Below the pieces are notes generated by a model. That model saw nothing but the letters and a program-made list of their open reading frames with translations, was not told the origin of the DNA and ran no database searches. A stretch of DNA of 64,000 bases from a virus: positions 1-64,000 of IMG/VR virus record IMGVR_UViG_3300009545_000020; one strand, 5' to 3'. Positions 8,501 to 16,500 of this stretch are shown one piece after another (the stretch's first letter is position 1; each line of letters opens with the position of its first letter). The position numbers and the translations under genes were made by a program.

Positions 8501-8640
8501 GCCGCGCCAAGCGCGTTGAGCTGGCCCTTCGCGCTGGTCAGCCCGGAGCGCAGTCCCTTCGAGAACTCGCTGGGGGTGTTGAAGTCGTCCTCGGGGACGC
8601 TGCCGCCCAGCTCCTTCACCGCATCGATCAGCGCGCCCAT
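2542..8640 (-). CDS. Giant polyvalent internal-virion protein, LPD38-like C terminus
   Basis: A 2032-residue protein, last gene of the late unit, overlapping the previous gene by ATGA. Residues ~60-260 are Gly/Ala-rich and hydrophobic, like membrane-interacting parts of ejected podovirus proteins. Long helical, Lys/Glu-rich stretches follow. Near residue 1260 is AYHESLHGFF, an HExxH-like motif (HESLH). The last ~170 residues (SFHHTMLARVAHEMRNGNY onward, with QPQWKQDWGPEDYLWSGIQ) match my memory of the LPD38 domain of large polyvalent proteins that are injected with phage DNA. Likely packaged in the head or tail and delivered into the cell. Domain naming rests on recall, not on a search. Confidence 0.78.
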   Translation of the reverse strand: MGALIDAVKELGGSVPEDDFNTPSEFSKGLRSGLTSAKGQLNALGAAALDSPEMLQRSRDLAAEAATEAPRVGSYRDVHSLRDAGDYVAGLAGQAAPQAGLALGAAALTRGRAIPTMLAGTALQAPLETGDVLQRQDAAGQTPSLRTAGLAGVGSAALQNVVPGLAAGGHLGSSVVGGIVKGAGEQAALGAGGEVAKQLGAGTGIDPQQAIDAAVGGGVLGAGFGAAGGLTGKKAQIGASVGDALGTARDAVGSATDKAKALVTGPAPDTTIPDLIAKGKAAADDSVDRVAEGVPLGDLNEFSTAQGGRLRELMDLSDSQAAQKAKAWGEELLGKAGLDPERRQQVSDAMANLGDQASQQTVAAAKKAQDLGEQAIGHVKNLYDSLAEKIKPAATDDAKASNDFSGIRQAITDEIVPYLQQANPEILRSAASVNQLADSLRMFIQYASSNRTGALPDSIKTNLGRVFGQDTQSVLGKLHSVIGNEDPVATERYFRALNEINEHSKTAGSINDLIGKSLTDESQNTLLAKDVPGLTQGLIKWARGDTTQGMTPAQAAFHNSEVEGFLKQHFGDKADGVRAALEKEVARQRDPMGAEAKGKGGPDDSGGFHDTPEQMLTPENIETKYSGLMPSPEAHRSQFNNESQAERLIKKAQAEHPDKNVRFMSAREYAEQTGIGRDDLNSMTNGEPSKYGVVAIEKQADPTKLSSEQLRAMKLDTKKYANSPGRIDIGGEAFDAKRITKAMLKGTDQGPSYPVRAARAFMEGIAALQTEKGVELKIPDSMVIARIGDEDLTFGKAKKLDVRTGTDKLDDADTNALVESRKAYKAAGPEDRQEIAKSAKKIVDAKAERIAKEQTAEHASEEPGTSPSKDAQIHEAASQLAPKDLEATTNLDGSNKNLPVTRTNAEALKGVVDEMAASHVAAQRVIADKAKQLLDAKLSKEDAMRLQTIVALKKPSERAAVINKLAEKYGVQADAKKVAEAVAAREAKQRITPVEPEAPKAPEPPPPVKNPQDLFIRARDLVDRSLDESRRFIELQDNTDQAAVQSHADEAVALGDAYMEMRDRMTDKQQRAVESMLQQFGRAFTNTFNRHYADPVGAEQVRTPIKIKASGEPPSPKVRAAKQAAFLEKARSGDPELIKTLASSDDAKGLQRAAEALSKEDIRDSRIAKTVDAINKRLGELVQNPDTAYGLQTKKYSLEHTDKSASASTATQTDIAKHIETVLGPKVQVRFAKMLNAGDFVRTATHDVIRLSVHALDPTSVAYHESLHGFFAQLRDMGNHETTRTLVKAAESPAVMNQLRKLLANEPEALRQLTNPEERAAYMYQFWAAKKLSLGDGVQGLFKRIASGIRSALGIWSNDERALHILRYFNEGEFAKGSHDVNAVTRALNEPGKNKAFEALKKMAEPVTKIGDSVFGAGQARLRDTGVPALSQLADLVKRTTTGEGQDQGFLPAAREHRTATMNGLGEALHGYTKDQIHEGLEALQTKQPAASTEGKTVARIVRKVLDDQFKYMTEAGVNVKDLGVGKDYFPRVYDPDYISRHQTEFQTLLEKHGVANPVGVMHAIVGAEGNEFRVTSRPGMQNLKERVLKNIPDDEIARFVQKDLFQTMNSYITQAGRRAEWARRFGDDGSRLKALYGQAVKEGATADQITAAEKYMQGVDGTLGDDLNPTARRLMGNMIVYQNVRLLPLAIFSSAVDPLGIIVRGGTVGDAWKTFKRGIAEIPKGLKGSDAKDASTRLAETMGVIDNASLVHSLGAMYSQGMVSDTGRKINDTFFRLNLMEQFNTSMRVGATEAALNFLQRHVTAPNEHSARYLSELGLKASDVTMRDGRVALTEADGLTAEHALQMRAAVNKWVDGAILRPDAADKPVWMNDPHFALVSHLKQFVYSFHHTMLARVAHEMRNGNYTPAYALLSYVPVMIAADALKGALQGGGSQPQWKQDWGPEDYLWSGIQRGGLLGVGQFGADVINDVHRGGIGIGALAGPSLEQLGDAVEAIGGHKQFSNFALHAMPANALYAESVGHGQADPNFAE

Positions 8641-10577
8641 CAGCGAGCGCTCCGCAGGCTACGGCGCTCGGCCGGCGTCGGCCCGAGATCCGCGGTCGGA
8701 GTCTTGAACGCATCCGGCAGGAACGCGTTCGCCGGTTCGGTGTAGCGGAGGTCGTTGGCGCCGATCGACTGGCCGCCCGCCATGCGGAGCCGGTTCTGCA
8801 CCAGCGTGCCCGGATCGTTGCCGGTGATGGCGTAGTCGAACAGGTCGTTGCTCACCGGGCCGCCAGCCGAGAACGGCCCGATGCCACGCGTCTGCGCGTG
8901 CCGCTGCTGCCGATCGAACAGCGTCTTCATGTAGGCAAGGTCATCGGGTTCGAGGCCGGCGAGGCCACGGTCCCTCAGCTTCTGTGCGCCGGCCGTGTTG
9001 CCCGAGGCTTCGAGGCGCTGGATGAGGCCGCCGAGCGTTTGCTGCGCGGCCGTGGTGAACTGGCCCACCTTGGCCTTGTCCGACACCACGTTCCCCTTGT
9101 CGTCCGTGGTCGTGAACATCGTGCCGAGCTTGTCGCCCAGCGCTTTGTCCGCGCTCTCGCGCGCGGTGCGGTTCTGCTCGGCGACCTGGGTGCCGTACTT
9201 TTGGACGTCGAGCTGGTAGGCCCGGTCCTTGTTGAACTGGTCGATCCGCGCAGCGTTGCGCGCGGTGGCAGCGGTCATGTCCTGGCCGCGCAACGTCACG
9301 TCCTGGCCACGAGCGGTGAGCTGCGCGTTCTGGTTGCCGAGGTACCGCTCGGTCCGATCGCGGGCCATCGCTCGCGTGCTCTCGCCTGCTTCACGCAGTC
9401 GCGCGGTCTGCACGCCGGCATTGGCGTTCTGACGCTGCGCTTCCGCGCCAAGGATTGCATTCGCCTGCTCGGCGCCGCGGCGCGGGTTCATGCGGATCGC
9501 CTGGTCGGCGAGGTAGTTCGCGCGGTCGCGTTGGTACTGGTCCTCGTTGCGCGCGGTGACAAGCGGGCCGCTGCCGCCGAGATCCGCCGCACCGCCGCCC
9601 GTGGCACCAGGGCCAAACGGGTCTTGACCAGCGGGCGCAGGGGAAGCGCTCGGCGTGAAGCCCGGCACCGTCGTCACGCCTGCACGCAGCCCGGCCGGTC
9701 CGTTCTGGCCACCGCTCGGCGAGCCGTCGGAGTAGCTGAAGCCGGGGGTAATGTTCGAGCCTGAGAACGAGCTGCCCGAGCGAAGGATCTGGTTCTCGGG
9801 CGGTGCCGTCGGCAGCTGCGGGCCGATGCTCGGGTCCGCGGTCTGTGCCCCCGGCGTCGCGGCGTTCGCCACGCCCGTCGGCAGCGAGGCGTTGGGCAGC
9901 GACGGCAGCGAGGCAGGCGCAGCGCCCGAGATCTGCGCACCGCGCAACGTGTTCGCCGCCACGTCGGCGCCTTGAATGCCGCGCAGCGCCGCGCCACCAG
10001 CTCGCAGCGTCGCCCCGAGCGCGCCGGCCGGGAGACCCAGCGTAGCGTTCAGGGTGTTCGAGATGTTCCGCGTCACCTCGTTGTCGCCGCCGAAGCCGAG
10101 CGGCTGGGGCTCGGGCTGCGCAGGCGGCGCTTCGTAGCCGGGAGCCTGACCGGGGATCACGCCGGCACCAGTCGTGGGGTCCGGAGCACGGCCCGGCTGC
10201 GGCGTGGTGTCTCCACGCAGCGCCGTCGCCCCGAGGTAGCCGATGGCACCAGGCAATGCGCCCTTCACCGCCGCGGTGCCGGCGCTGCGCAAGTTCTGCG
10301 CGAGCGCCGCGCGCACGGAGGTAGGAGCTGCGGGCGGCGTCGTGATGTTCGGTTGGATGCCGGGAGCGGGCGGCCCTTGGAAGCCAGGGGCGCCGGGCGC
10401 CGAGTTCGCCTGACGGAACGCCGTGGCTTCCGGCGATGCACCCTGCCGCAAGCTCTGCACCGGGGGCGGCTGGCGCAGTTCGGTTGCATCCCCGACGGGG
10501 ATGTGCGGGATCTCCATGGCATCGCCGACGGGGATCGAGTCATACGCCTCACCGACAGGGATTCGAAGGCTCGCCAT
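8640..10577 (-). CDS. Internal virion-type protein, Pro/Gly-rich N terminus and coiled coil
   Basis: A 645-residue protein directly upstream of the giant gene and overlapping it by ATGA. The first ~35 residues hold three IPVG-(E/D)-A repeats. Residues ~40-340 are low-complexity Pro/Gly/Ala. Residues ~340-500 are charged and helical (RDRANYLADQAIRMNPR onward), suited to a coiled coil. Placement before the giant polyvalent protein matches ejection or internal proteins of podoviruses. No named family recognised. Confidence 0.65.
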   Translation of the reverse strand: MASLRIPVGEAYDSIPVGDAMEIPHIPVGDATELRQPPPVQSLRQGASPEATAFRQANSAPGAPGFQGPPAPGIQPNITTPPAAPTSVRAALAQNLRSAGTAAVKGALPGAIGYLGATALRGDTTPQPGRAPDPTTGAGVIPGQAPGYEAPPAQPEPQPLGFGGDNEVTRNISNTLNATLGLPAGALGATLRAGGAALRGIQGADVAANTLRGAQISGAAPASLPSLPNASLPTGVANAATPGAQTADPSIGPQLPTAPPENQILRSGSSFSGSNITPGFSYSDGSPSGGQNGPAGLRAGVTTVPGFTPSASPAPAGQDPFGPGATGGGAADLGGSGPLVTARNEDQYQRDRANYLADQAIRMNPRRGAEQANAILGAEAQRQNANAGVQTARLREAGESTRAMARDRTERYLGNQNAQLTARGQDVTLRGQDMTAATARNAARIDQFNKDRAYQLDVQKYGTQVAEQNRTARESADKALGDKLGTMFTTTDDKGNVVSDKAKVGQFTTAAQQTLGGLIQRLEASGNTAGAQKLRDRGLAGLEPDDLAYMKTLFDRQQRHAQTRGIGPFSAGGPVSNDLFDYAITGNDPGTLVQNRLRMAGGQSIGANDLRYTEPANAFLPDAFKTPTADLGPTPAERRSLRSAR

Positions 10578-10590
10578 GATCTTTGCTCCG

Positions 10591-10616
10591 TCTAAGTTAG
10601 ATGTGAGAGTTTAGAG
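10591..10616 (-). promoter_or_regulatory. TCTAA/TTAGA site before internal-virion gene
   Basis: The 33-nt gap between the genes contains the perfect inverted repeat TCTAAGTTAGA (10591-10601) and a second TTAGAG (10611-10616) that overlaps the stop codon of the preceding gene. The same arrangement recurs before many genes in this window. Confidence 0.55.
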
Positions 10617-11612
10617 CGATTCACTGCCCGAAATACCCGCTGCGGCGTGCAGGGCGTTGAGCGAGGCGGCCGCCTGCGTAGCGAGCATCTGCGCCGCTGC
10701 GATGGCGGTACTCACGCGCTGAGATAGAGCTTCGATCGCCGCACGCAGGTTCGCCTCTTTGGCTCTAACGTCGAACTCGGCAGTAGATGTGTCGGCCCGG
10801 AGCTTCGTCTCAGCGGCCGAGATCTGCGCGCGGTAGAACTCCGACACGGCGCCGGTCATCTTCGCCTGCGCATCGACGATCGAAGACATGAGCTGCGCGC
10901 CGACCTGGGGGCCGAGCGCGATGGCACGGATGAAGTCACCCGCCGCGCTCACCGCGATCTGGCGCAGGCTGATCGCCTTGTCGACCGCGAAGCGTACGTT
11001 CTCGATCTCCGTGTCGAACACCTTGATCGCGGTGCCACGCGACGATTCCGCGATCTTGTCGGCAGCGTCCTTCTGTGCTTGGAGGAGTTGATACGCCGCA
11101 GCGCCAGGCGGCAGGGGAAACCGGCGGCTGGCCCAGGTCGAGATCAGTTCCTCTTGAACACGGCCGGAATCCTTCAGCACGCGGGAACGATCACGCTCCC
11201 AGATCTGATCTTCGACCGCGGCATTGATCCCCGAGCCGCCGGTCGAGATCGCGTCGGCGAGCCAGGTCTGCGCCGCGGCGAGTTCGCTGCCGACGGGGAA
11301 GTACGTCGTCAGGAACGTATCGAACGAACTCGTCAGCAACGTCACGACTTCGTTCTTCGCTGTCTCGAACAACGACAGCGCCGCGGTCTGGTCGAGGGGC
11401 GTCGGTGCAGTGGGTGCGGTCGGCAGCGTCACGCCCACGGTCGGCGTCGCTGCGATCGTCGGCGCCGTCGAAGCGAGCGCAATCGCTGCATCGGTGCGGG
11501 TCAATGCATCGACGGACTTCGCCGCGGCCAGATCCCATGACAGGTTGAACACGCCAGCGGTGAACGCCGCGCCGACCGACGGGCCGGAATAGGTAAATGC
11601 AGGACTCGGCAT
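10611..11612 (-). CDS. Structural late protein, helical, unknown role
   Basis: A 333-residue protein with an Ala/Thr/Pro-rich N-terminal third (residues 30-90) and a long alpha-helical remainder. It overlaps the upstream tail gene by one base (TAATG-type junction at 11612) and its stop lies inside the TTAGA-bearing intergenic site. Location between appendage genes and internal-virion genes suggests a tail or ejection component. No family recognised. Confidence 0.62.
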   Translation of the reverse strand: MPSPAFTYSGPSVGAAFTAGVFNLSWDLAAAKSVDALTRTDAAIALASTAPTIAATPTVGVTLPTAPTAPTPLDQTAALSLFETAKNEVVTLLTSSFDTFLTTYFPVGSELAAAQTWLADAISTGGSGINAAVEDQIWERDRSRVLKDSGRVQEELISTWASRRFPLPPGAAAYQLLQAQKDAADKIAESSRGTAIKVFDTEIENVRFAVDKAISLRQIAVSAAGDFIRAIALGPQVGAQLMSSIVDAQAKMTGAVSEFYRAQISAAETKLRADTSTAEFDVRAKEANLRAAIEALSQRVSTAIAAAQMLATQAAASLNALHAAAGISGSESL

Positions 11613-13495
11613 TAGAGCCTCCGGTTGATGTCGACGATCGCGAACTCCAGCTGTTCAAGCTCGAAGTCGCAGCCGTCCTTGTTGTAGATCTCGAACGTCA
11701 GGTAGTTCGCCCTGATACCGCGGCCCGTGTCGAAGCGCTGGGTTTCGAGCGACTCCTTGAACCCACGGGCTGTGTAGAGGTACTCGGCCGCCTGCGGGCT
11801 TCCTTCATCGACGATCACTTTCAGCACCATGACGCCCGTCGAAGACATCGCCGCGTAGCACGCCTCGATGCGCTTCTGCTTCAGCGTGCCGAAGTTCTTC
11901 TTGCCGAAGCCCATCGAAGCGCGGATCGGCTGGCCGTTGTCGTCGTCGCCTTCGAGGAGGTACACGCCATCGCTGCGCGCGCCGTAGTAGCTGTCGCCGA
12001 TGCGCGCGAAGCTGTTGAAGTCGTACTGCTCGTACGAGTAGCTCGCGGACGTGTTGAGGTTCATCACCCACGTCTGGTTGTCTTCGTCCGCCAGCGGCAC
12101 GCCGGCCAGCATGTTGATCGCAGACATCATCACCGCCGAGATGTCGGCACTGATCGCGTCGAAGATCGGAGTCACCGCGAGCAGCGAGACGATCGAGGTT
12201 TCCTCGCGCGTGGTGAACGTCATGGCGTCGGTGATGACGCCGCTCTCGTTCATCAGCGCAGCGATGAGTACCGAGCCGATCATCGTTGGAGGAATGTTGA
12301 CGACTTGGATCATCGATCCGGTACCCATCGGATCACTGCGCGCAAATACCATGGGGTACTCCATAGCGAGCTTCGCCTCGCCGTAGGGATGGTCCGCCGC
12401 CAGCATCGCCAAGCGCTTCATTGTCATCGTCGCGCCGCCAGAGCCCACGTACGAGAAACCGACAAAAGTCAGTGGTTCCATGGACATATTCGAACCGCTC
12501 GCGACGAGAAAGTCCGTTGCGTAGCTGTACATCTCCATCGGCGCCATACGCAGTGCGACCCCGCCAACGGGGTAGTTCGACGCCATCATGGTCAGCGGTA
12601 GCATGGTCAGCGGCGACTTGTCCACCGCTCCGCTGACCATGCGCAGGGGGAGCAGGTTCATCGCCACATCCACAACCGCGCGGCCCGCGTTCATGGCCAT
12701 CGGGCGCATAACCAAATCAGCAGCAACGACAGGCCGAAGCACTGGATCGTAGATATAGTCGCCAGCCGTGTACAACGCAGCATCGGCGTAAAGGTAGTTG
12801 TACGGCGGTACGTAGAGTCCCGTGTGTCCGACAAAGATAGTCCGGTCGTTTGGAGTGCCTGCACCAGGATCAAGTGCTTCGTTGTGCGGCGAGGAGTAGT
12901 ACAGCAAGTAATTCAACGTCCCGTCGAGCAGTTCGCTCACAGTCATGAAGATCGTGTCGCCGTGGCGCACAATCGTGAACGTGGCGCCTTCGGCGTACGC
13001 GACCCGTAGATCGTGGTCTACTGATCCATTGTCGCGGCTGCTCACATTGCCGCCATACAAATTGAACCCGATCGATGGGTTCATGCGGTATGGGCTGTAA
13101 AAAGCTAACCCAACAATAGCGCCAGTGAGAGATCGTGGCGCTTTGAAGCTGAATACAAGATCCGTCTGAAGCGACTTGATCGACAACGCACCAGCGTTCC
13201 ATCCGACATTCAGACTTTCAACCGTGGCGGGTACTGTAACCGTACGCGGCGGGATCACGATCGAACCTGATGTCACGACGGCTACTTTTATAGCAGAGGC
13301 AAAGACACTGACCCCGCCGCTGCCGATTGGGTATTCCTTGCCGCCAATGAGTTGCGATACTGCATTCGCAGGCGGCGGCACGGACGGTCCTACCCAGTGG
13401 TACTCTATGAACGTCGTCGGGATCGTGTACCCCGGAATGACAACTTCACGTGTCGTGTTGACCGTGATTGTGTCCTTGATCAGTTTGTTGCTCAT
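11612..13495 (-). CDS. Tail appendage protein with Met-rich repeats
   Basis: A 627-residue protein. N-terminal ~200 residues look beta-rich (FSFKAPRSLTGAIVGLAFYS). Residues ~245-400 contain a run of imperfect ~20-25-residue units, each built around Met-X-(M/P)-(L/M) cores such as MRPMAMNAG, LPLRMVSG, LTMLPLTMMASNYP and MTMKRLAMLAADHP. The C-terminal third resembles virion proteins with a conserved aromatic/Gly pattern (SYYGARSDGVYLLEG). Its ATG overlaps the stop of the upstream sialidase-like gene. Probably a tail or fibre component; function otherwise unknown. Confidence 0.66.
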   Translation of the reverse strand: MSNKLIKDTITVNTTREVVIPGYTIPTTFIEYHWVGPSVPPPANAVSQLIGGKEYPIGSGGVSVFASAIKVAVVTSGSIVIPPRTVTVPATVESLNVGWNAGALSIKSLQTDLVFSFKAPRSLTGAIVGLAFYSPYRMNPSIGFNLYGGNVSSRDNGSVDHDLRVAYAEGATFTIVRHGDTIFMTVSELLDGTLNYLLYYSSPHNEALDPGAGTPNDRTIFVGHTGLYVPPYNYLYADAALYTAGDYIYDPVLRPVVAADLVMRPMAMNAGRAVVDVAMNLLPLRMVSGAVDKSPLTMLPLTMMASNYPVGGVALRMAPMEMYSYATDFLVASGSNMSMEPLTFVGFSYVGSGGATMTMKRLAMLAADHPYGEAKLAMEYPMVFARSDPMGTGSMIQVVNIPPTMIGSVLIAALMNESGVITDAMTFTTREETSIVSLLAVTPIFDAISADISAVMMSAINMLAGVPLADEDNQTWVMNLNTSASYSYEQYDFNSFARIGDSYYGARSDGVYLLEGDDDNGQPIRASMGFGKKNFGTLKQKRIEACYAAMSSTGVMVLKVIVDEGSPQAAEYLYTARGFKESLETQRFDTGRGIRANYLTFEIYNKDGCDFELEQLEFAIVDINRRL

Positions 13496-15369
13496 GGCTT
13501 GTCGAACTCACCGGGGAATGCCGCGTACACACTCTTGGCGTAGTTGGCGAAATAGTGATCCATCGTCCAGGCGCTGAAGTACGCACCAGAGTCGAGGCTC
13601 GACGGACCAGGGTGCAGGGTATAGAGCGTCTTCCAATCGACGAAGTTACCATCGGTCGACATGAATGTCAGCGTGCCCGCAGCATGGTCCGGTGCGGCGA
13701 AGATGATCTTGCCGGGGTTACCAGAGTTCACATACGGCTTCACGACGATGCCGTAGATCCCGCCCTGGCCAGGATTCCCGGCAGATGTCGGCTTGTTGAT
13801 CGACGGCGCGACGATTGCCTCGGGCACGGGTGCAGAAGTAGTCCACGTTGCCCCGAAGTCGCGGCTGAATACGATGCGCCACACGAAGCCGAACGTGCCC
13901 TCGTCGTAGAGCGTCGGGACGTACACACAGCCGTTGCCGAACGCCATCGGGAGCGGGCGCATCCAACCGAGCAACGTCGTGCCAGGGATTGGGTTGGTCG
14001 TCACCGAATTGCTTAGGTCCGGGTTCCGCTTCTCGCGATACCCACCAGTCATGTTCACCAGGAAGTTTTCGAGCGGCCAAGTGATCTTGGTGTACCCAGT
14101 GCCGCCAGTACCGATGAACGCGATGCAACGAAACACCGCGCCGATGTCGCCGATGTTGTACGGCGGCCCGCCCGCAGCCTGGTAGTCCGGATCACCCTGC
14201 ATGTACGCATTCGGCACGATCACGAGCGACTTGTTGCTACCCAGATAGACAACCTTCATGTTCTTCAGCATGTACATCAACTGAGAGTCGTTGTAGAAGC
14301 CGAGAGAGGGAAGGTTATCGTCATCAGGGCCGATGCCTTCAGTCACACCAGGGTCGGTCAGGTTCGTGTAGATGTACGGCGTCAGGAAGTCCGCGTCATG
14401 CTCGGTCCAGGTATCTCCGTGGTCGGTCGTCAGCACGAGCTTGATTGGGCCGTAGACTGGAGGATCGGAGTAGCCGGGGTCGACAACCGGCAACCCGGTA
14501 TGAACATCGGTGTGGCTGTTGCGCACGCCGATGTAGTTGTTCAGCGGCGCGCGGAAGCAGATCGCTTTCCCACGACCGATGCACTCAGGCATGAGCGTCC
14601 ATGACGCCCAGCGTCGACCCGTCGCCAGGTTGTCTACGCCAGTTATCGCCGGCAGATCAGTCGCGGTGTACGTCGTCTCGGTCAGTGAATAGTCGCCCGT
14701 CGCGCCGATGAGGATGTGCGGCCGCGGCGAGATCAGGAAGCCGCCGAACGCCTCGTATGTGACGACGTTCTCAAGATAAGAAGTCAAGTATCGGTATCGC
14801 TTCGTGTCGTTGTCCCAACCAGTCGGCACGGTCGTGACGGTGAGAAGGAACGCGGCATACCCGATGGGGTCACCGATCGGGTCAGGCGGCACGATCGGCA
14901 ACGTGTCAGCGAAGGAGATCGTCTTCTTCTCGTGCCCTAGCTCGGTCGCGCTGTACTCCCGGCTCGCGATGCTCGCGCGCGCGATCGAGAAGTGATACAT
15001 CACACCGTCATGGCTCGTACCCGTCGTGTCGGCCAGGCCGGTGATGCGAGCGATGTAGTCGTCGCCCACGAACGCCTTCCAAGGCGTGATCTCGTAGGTC
15101 GTGACGCCGTAGGAGTATTCGGTCTTGTGCTTCTTCTCCGGATTCGTCGTCAGCATCTCGAAGCCACTGGTGCCGAGAGTCTGATGCCCCCAGAGGTAGT
15201 CAACCACCTTCACAGGCTTGTTGACGAACACCTCATAGAACCCGTTCTTCTTGTAGCTGACCGAATCCGGCCCGTAGGTCGTCAGGAACGGAGCATCGAT
15301 GCCCTGCTGAGCGCGGGTCTGAGCTTCACCGATCGGAGACGAGCCGTCCCATAACTTAGGGTACTTCAT
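13492..15369 (-). CDS. Tail protein with sialidase-like Asp-box repeats
   Basis: A 625-residue protein. Two Asp-box-like motifs are visible: TTDHGDTWTE near residue 320 and SRDFGATWTT near residue 505, as in BNR/sialidase-type beta-propellers. This suggests a carbohydrate-binding or cleaving propeller in a tail appendage. The catalytic Arg triad of sialidases was not verified, so enzymatic activity is not claimed. It overlaps both neighbours by a few bases. Confidence 0.68.
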   Translation of the reverse strand: MKYPKLWDGSSPIGEAQTRAQQGIDAPFLTTYGPDSVSYKKNGFYEVFVNKPVKVVDYLWGHQTLGTSGFEMLTTNPEKKHKTEYSYGVTTYEITPWKAFVGDDYIARITGLADTTGTSHDGVMYHFSIARASIASREYSATELGHEKKTISFADTLPIVPPDPIGDPIGYAAFLLTVTTVPTGWDNDTKRYRYLTSYLENVVTYEAFGGFLISPRPHILIGATGDYSLTETTYTATDLPAITGVDNLATGRRWASWTLMPECIGRGKAICFRAPLNNYIGVRNSHTDVHTGLPVVDPGYSDPPVYGPIKLVLTTDHGDTWTEHDADFLTPYIYTNLTDPGVTEGIGPDDDNLPSLGFYNDSQLMYMLKNMKVVYLGSNKSLVIVPNAYMQGDPDYQAAGGPPYNIGDIGAVFRCIAFIGTGGTGYTKITWPLENFLVNMTGGYREKRNPDLSNSVTTNPIPGTTLLGWMRPLPMAFGNGCVYVPTLYDEGTFGFVWRIVFSRDFGATWTTSAPVPEAIVAPSINKPTSAGNPGQGGIYGIVVKPYVNSGNPGKIIFAAPDHAAGTLTFMSTDGNFVDWKTLYTLHPGPSSLDSGAYFSAWTMDHYFANYAKSVYAAFPGEFDKP

Positions 15370-16024
15370 GGGTACCGACGAACATTGTCCAGAAGTCGGG
15401 CGTGTCTTCAGGGGGCGGAGCGTCGATGCTATAGATCGTGACGTAATCGAAAGTCGAGTCAGTGGATTGCTGGATATTCAAGTAGTCCAGGTCGAGACGG
15501 TCCGAACTGGTGTACGAGTTCGACACGGTCACCACCGTGGCTCCGAACGTCAAGATCGTTGTACCCGGAATCACCTTGATAGATCCGAGATACGTTCCCC
15601 CGCCGGCAAGAGTCACCGGTTGGGTGATGCTGTAGCCAGCGACGTTCATGATCCATTGAGAGCCATCCCATTGAATCGTGAACCCATCCTGAAAGGTGTA
15701 GCCCGCATGCCGGCCGCCGACACCTATCGCCGATTTAGACGTGTCGAGAGTGGGCGCCGCAGTCCACGAAAACCGCATATCCCAGCCGCCCGCCGGGGTG
15801 TAGGCGATGTGATCGGGGGTCGAACCATCCTCTCCGTAGGATGACGAAGTAATGAAGCTCCCGGTCGGGTACGGACTGGTCGTGGTGAGCTTTCCCGAGG
15901 AGCGAACAGCTGTACCGTTCCCCGTCGACCACGCAAACGAGTTGAAGCCCAGCGTATCCGGAGAAGCGCCGTTATTGTCCCCCGAGCCGGAGAACTGGTC
16001 GTCAAAAAAGACTACGCTGGGCAT
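15356..16024 (-). CDS. Beta-sandwich tail accessory protein
   Basis: A 222-residue, Ser/Thr/Gly-rich protein with alternating beta strands and patterns such as GYTFQDGFTIQWDGSQWIM, suggestive of a concanavalin-like jelly-roll that binds glycans. It overlaps the downstream sialidase-like gene by 14 nt. Probably part of the receptor-binding apparatus. No specific family recognised. Confidence 0.6.
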   Translation of the reverse strand: MPSVVFFDDQFSGSGDNNGASPDTLGFNSFAWSTGNGTAVRSSGKLTTTSPYPTGSFITSSSYGEDGSTPDHIAYTPAGGWDMRFSWTAAPTLDTSKSAIGVGGRHAGYTFQDGFTIQWDGSQWIMNVAGYSITQPVTLAGGGTYLGSIKVIPGTTILTFGATVVTVSNSYTSSDRLDLDYLNIQQSTDSTFDYVTIYSIDAPPPEDTPDFWTMFVGTHEVP

Positions 16025-16027
16025 GTC

Positions 16028-16471
16028 TTACAGCGTCGGCAACGCCACCGAGTAATAGTCGATGGTCTGCGTTGCGGCGTTTACCAGCGCCACACTCGTC
16101 AGGTTCAGTTCCCCGCCCGCGAGCGCGACCAATCCTTGAATGCGCGCTTGCGTCGTAGACGAAGTACCGTCATCACCAACAGCGACATGACGGAAGAACG
16201 TCGCGGTGCCGGATGCTGCATTGACGCCACTCCACACCTCCGCCGACGCTTTCTGAAGGACACCGCTGGCCGCGGCCGAGGCGAAATTGATGCCAGTGCC
16301 GGTACTGTTGTTGCTGATCGTGCAGAGCAGCGTCGCGCTCCCGAGTGCCGAATCGGCATCGGGCGGAACGGCCCCACCGTAGATCTTGATGAACCCCGCG
16401 GCGAAGATTGTCTTCAGCGGGTTCGTGTCGAGCATTTTGTTGCGCAGCCCGGTCGAAAGTTGCATTGACAT
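16028..16471 (-). CDS. Small structural protein
   Basis: A 147-residue protein starting MSMQLSTGLRNKMLDTNPL. The Gly/Ala/Thr-rich beta pattern and location among appendage genes suggest a virion protein. Similar small proteins lie between fibre and stabilisation genes in other podoviruses, but no family is named with confidence. Confidence 0.6.
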   Translation of the reverse strand: MSMQLSTGLRNKMLDTNPLKTIFAAGFIKIYGGAVPPDADSALGSATLLCTISNNSTGTGINFASAAASGVLQKASAEVWSGVNAASGTATFFRHVAVGDDGTSSTTQARIQGLVALAGGELNLTSVALVNAATQTIDYYSVALPTL

Positions 16472-16480
16472 GCTATGTGC

Positions 16481-16500
16481 CTCTTAGTTGGACGTGAGAG
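16481..16500 (-). promoter_or_regulatory. Degenerate TCTAA-type intergenic site
   Basis: Read on the minus strand, CTCTCACGTCCAAC-TAAGAGG overlaps the TAA of the 16484 gene and precedes the 16471 start. It is a diverged version of the CTCTAACGTCTAA form seen at 23821-23834 and 55157-55180. Confidence 0.4.
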
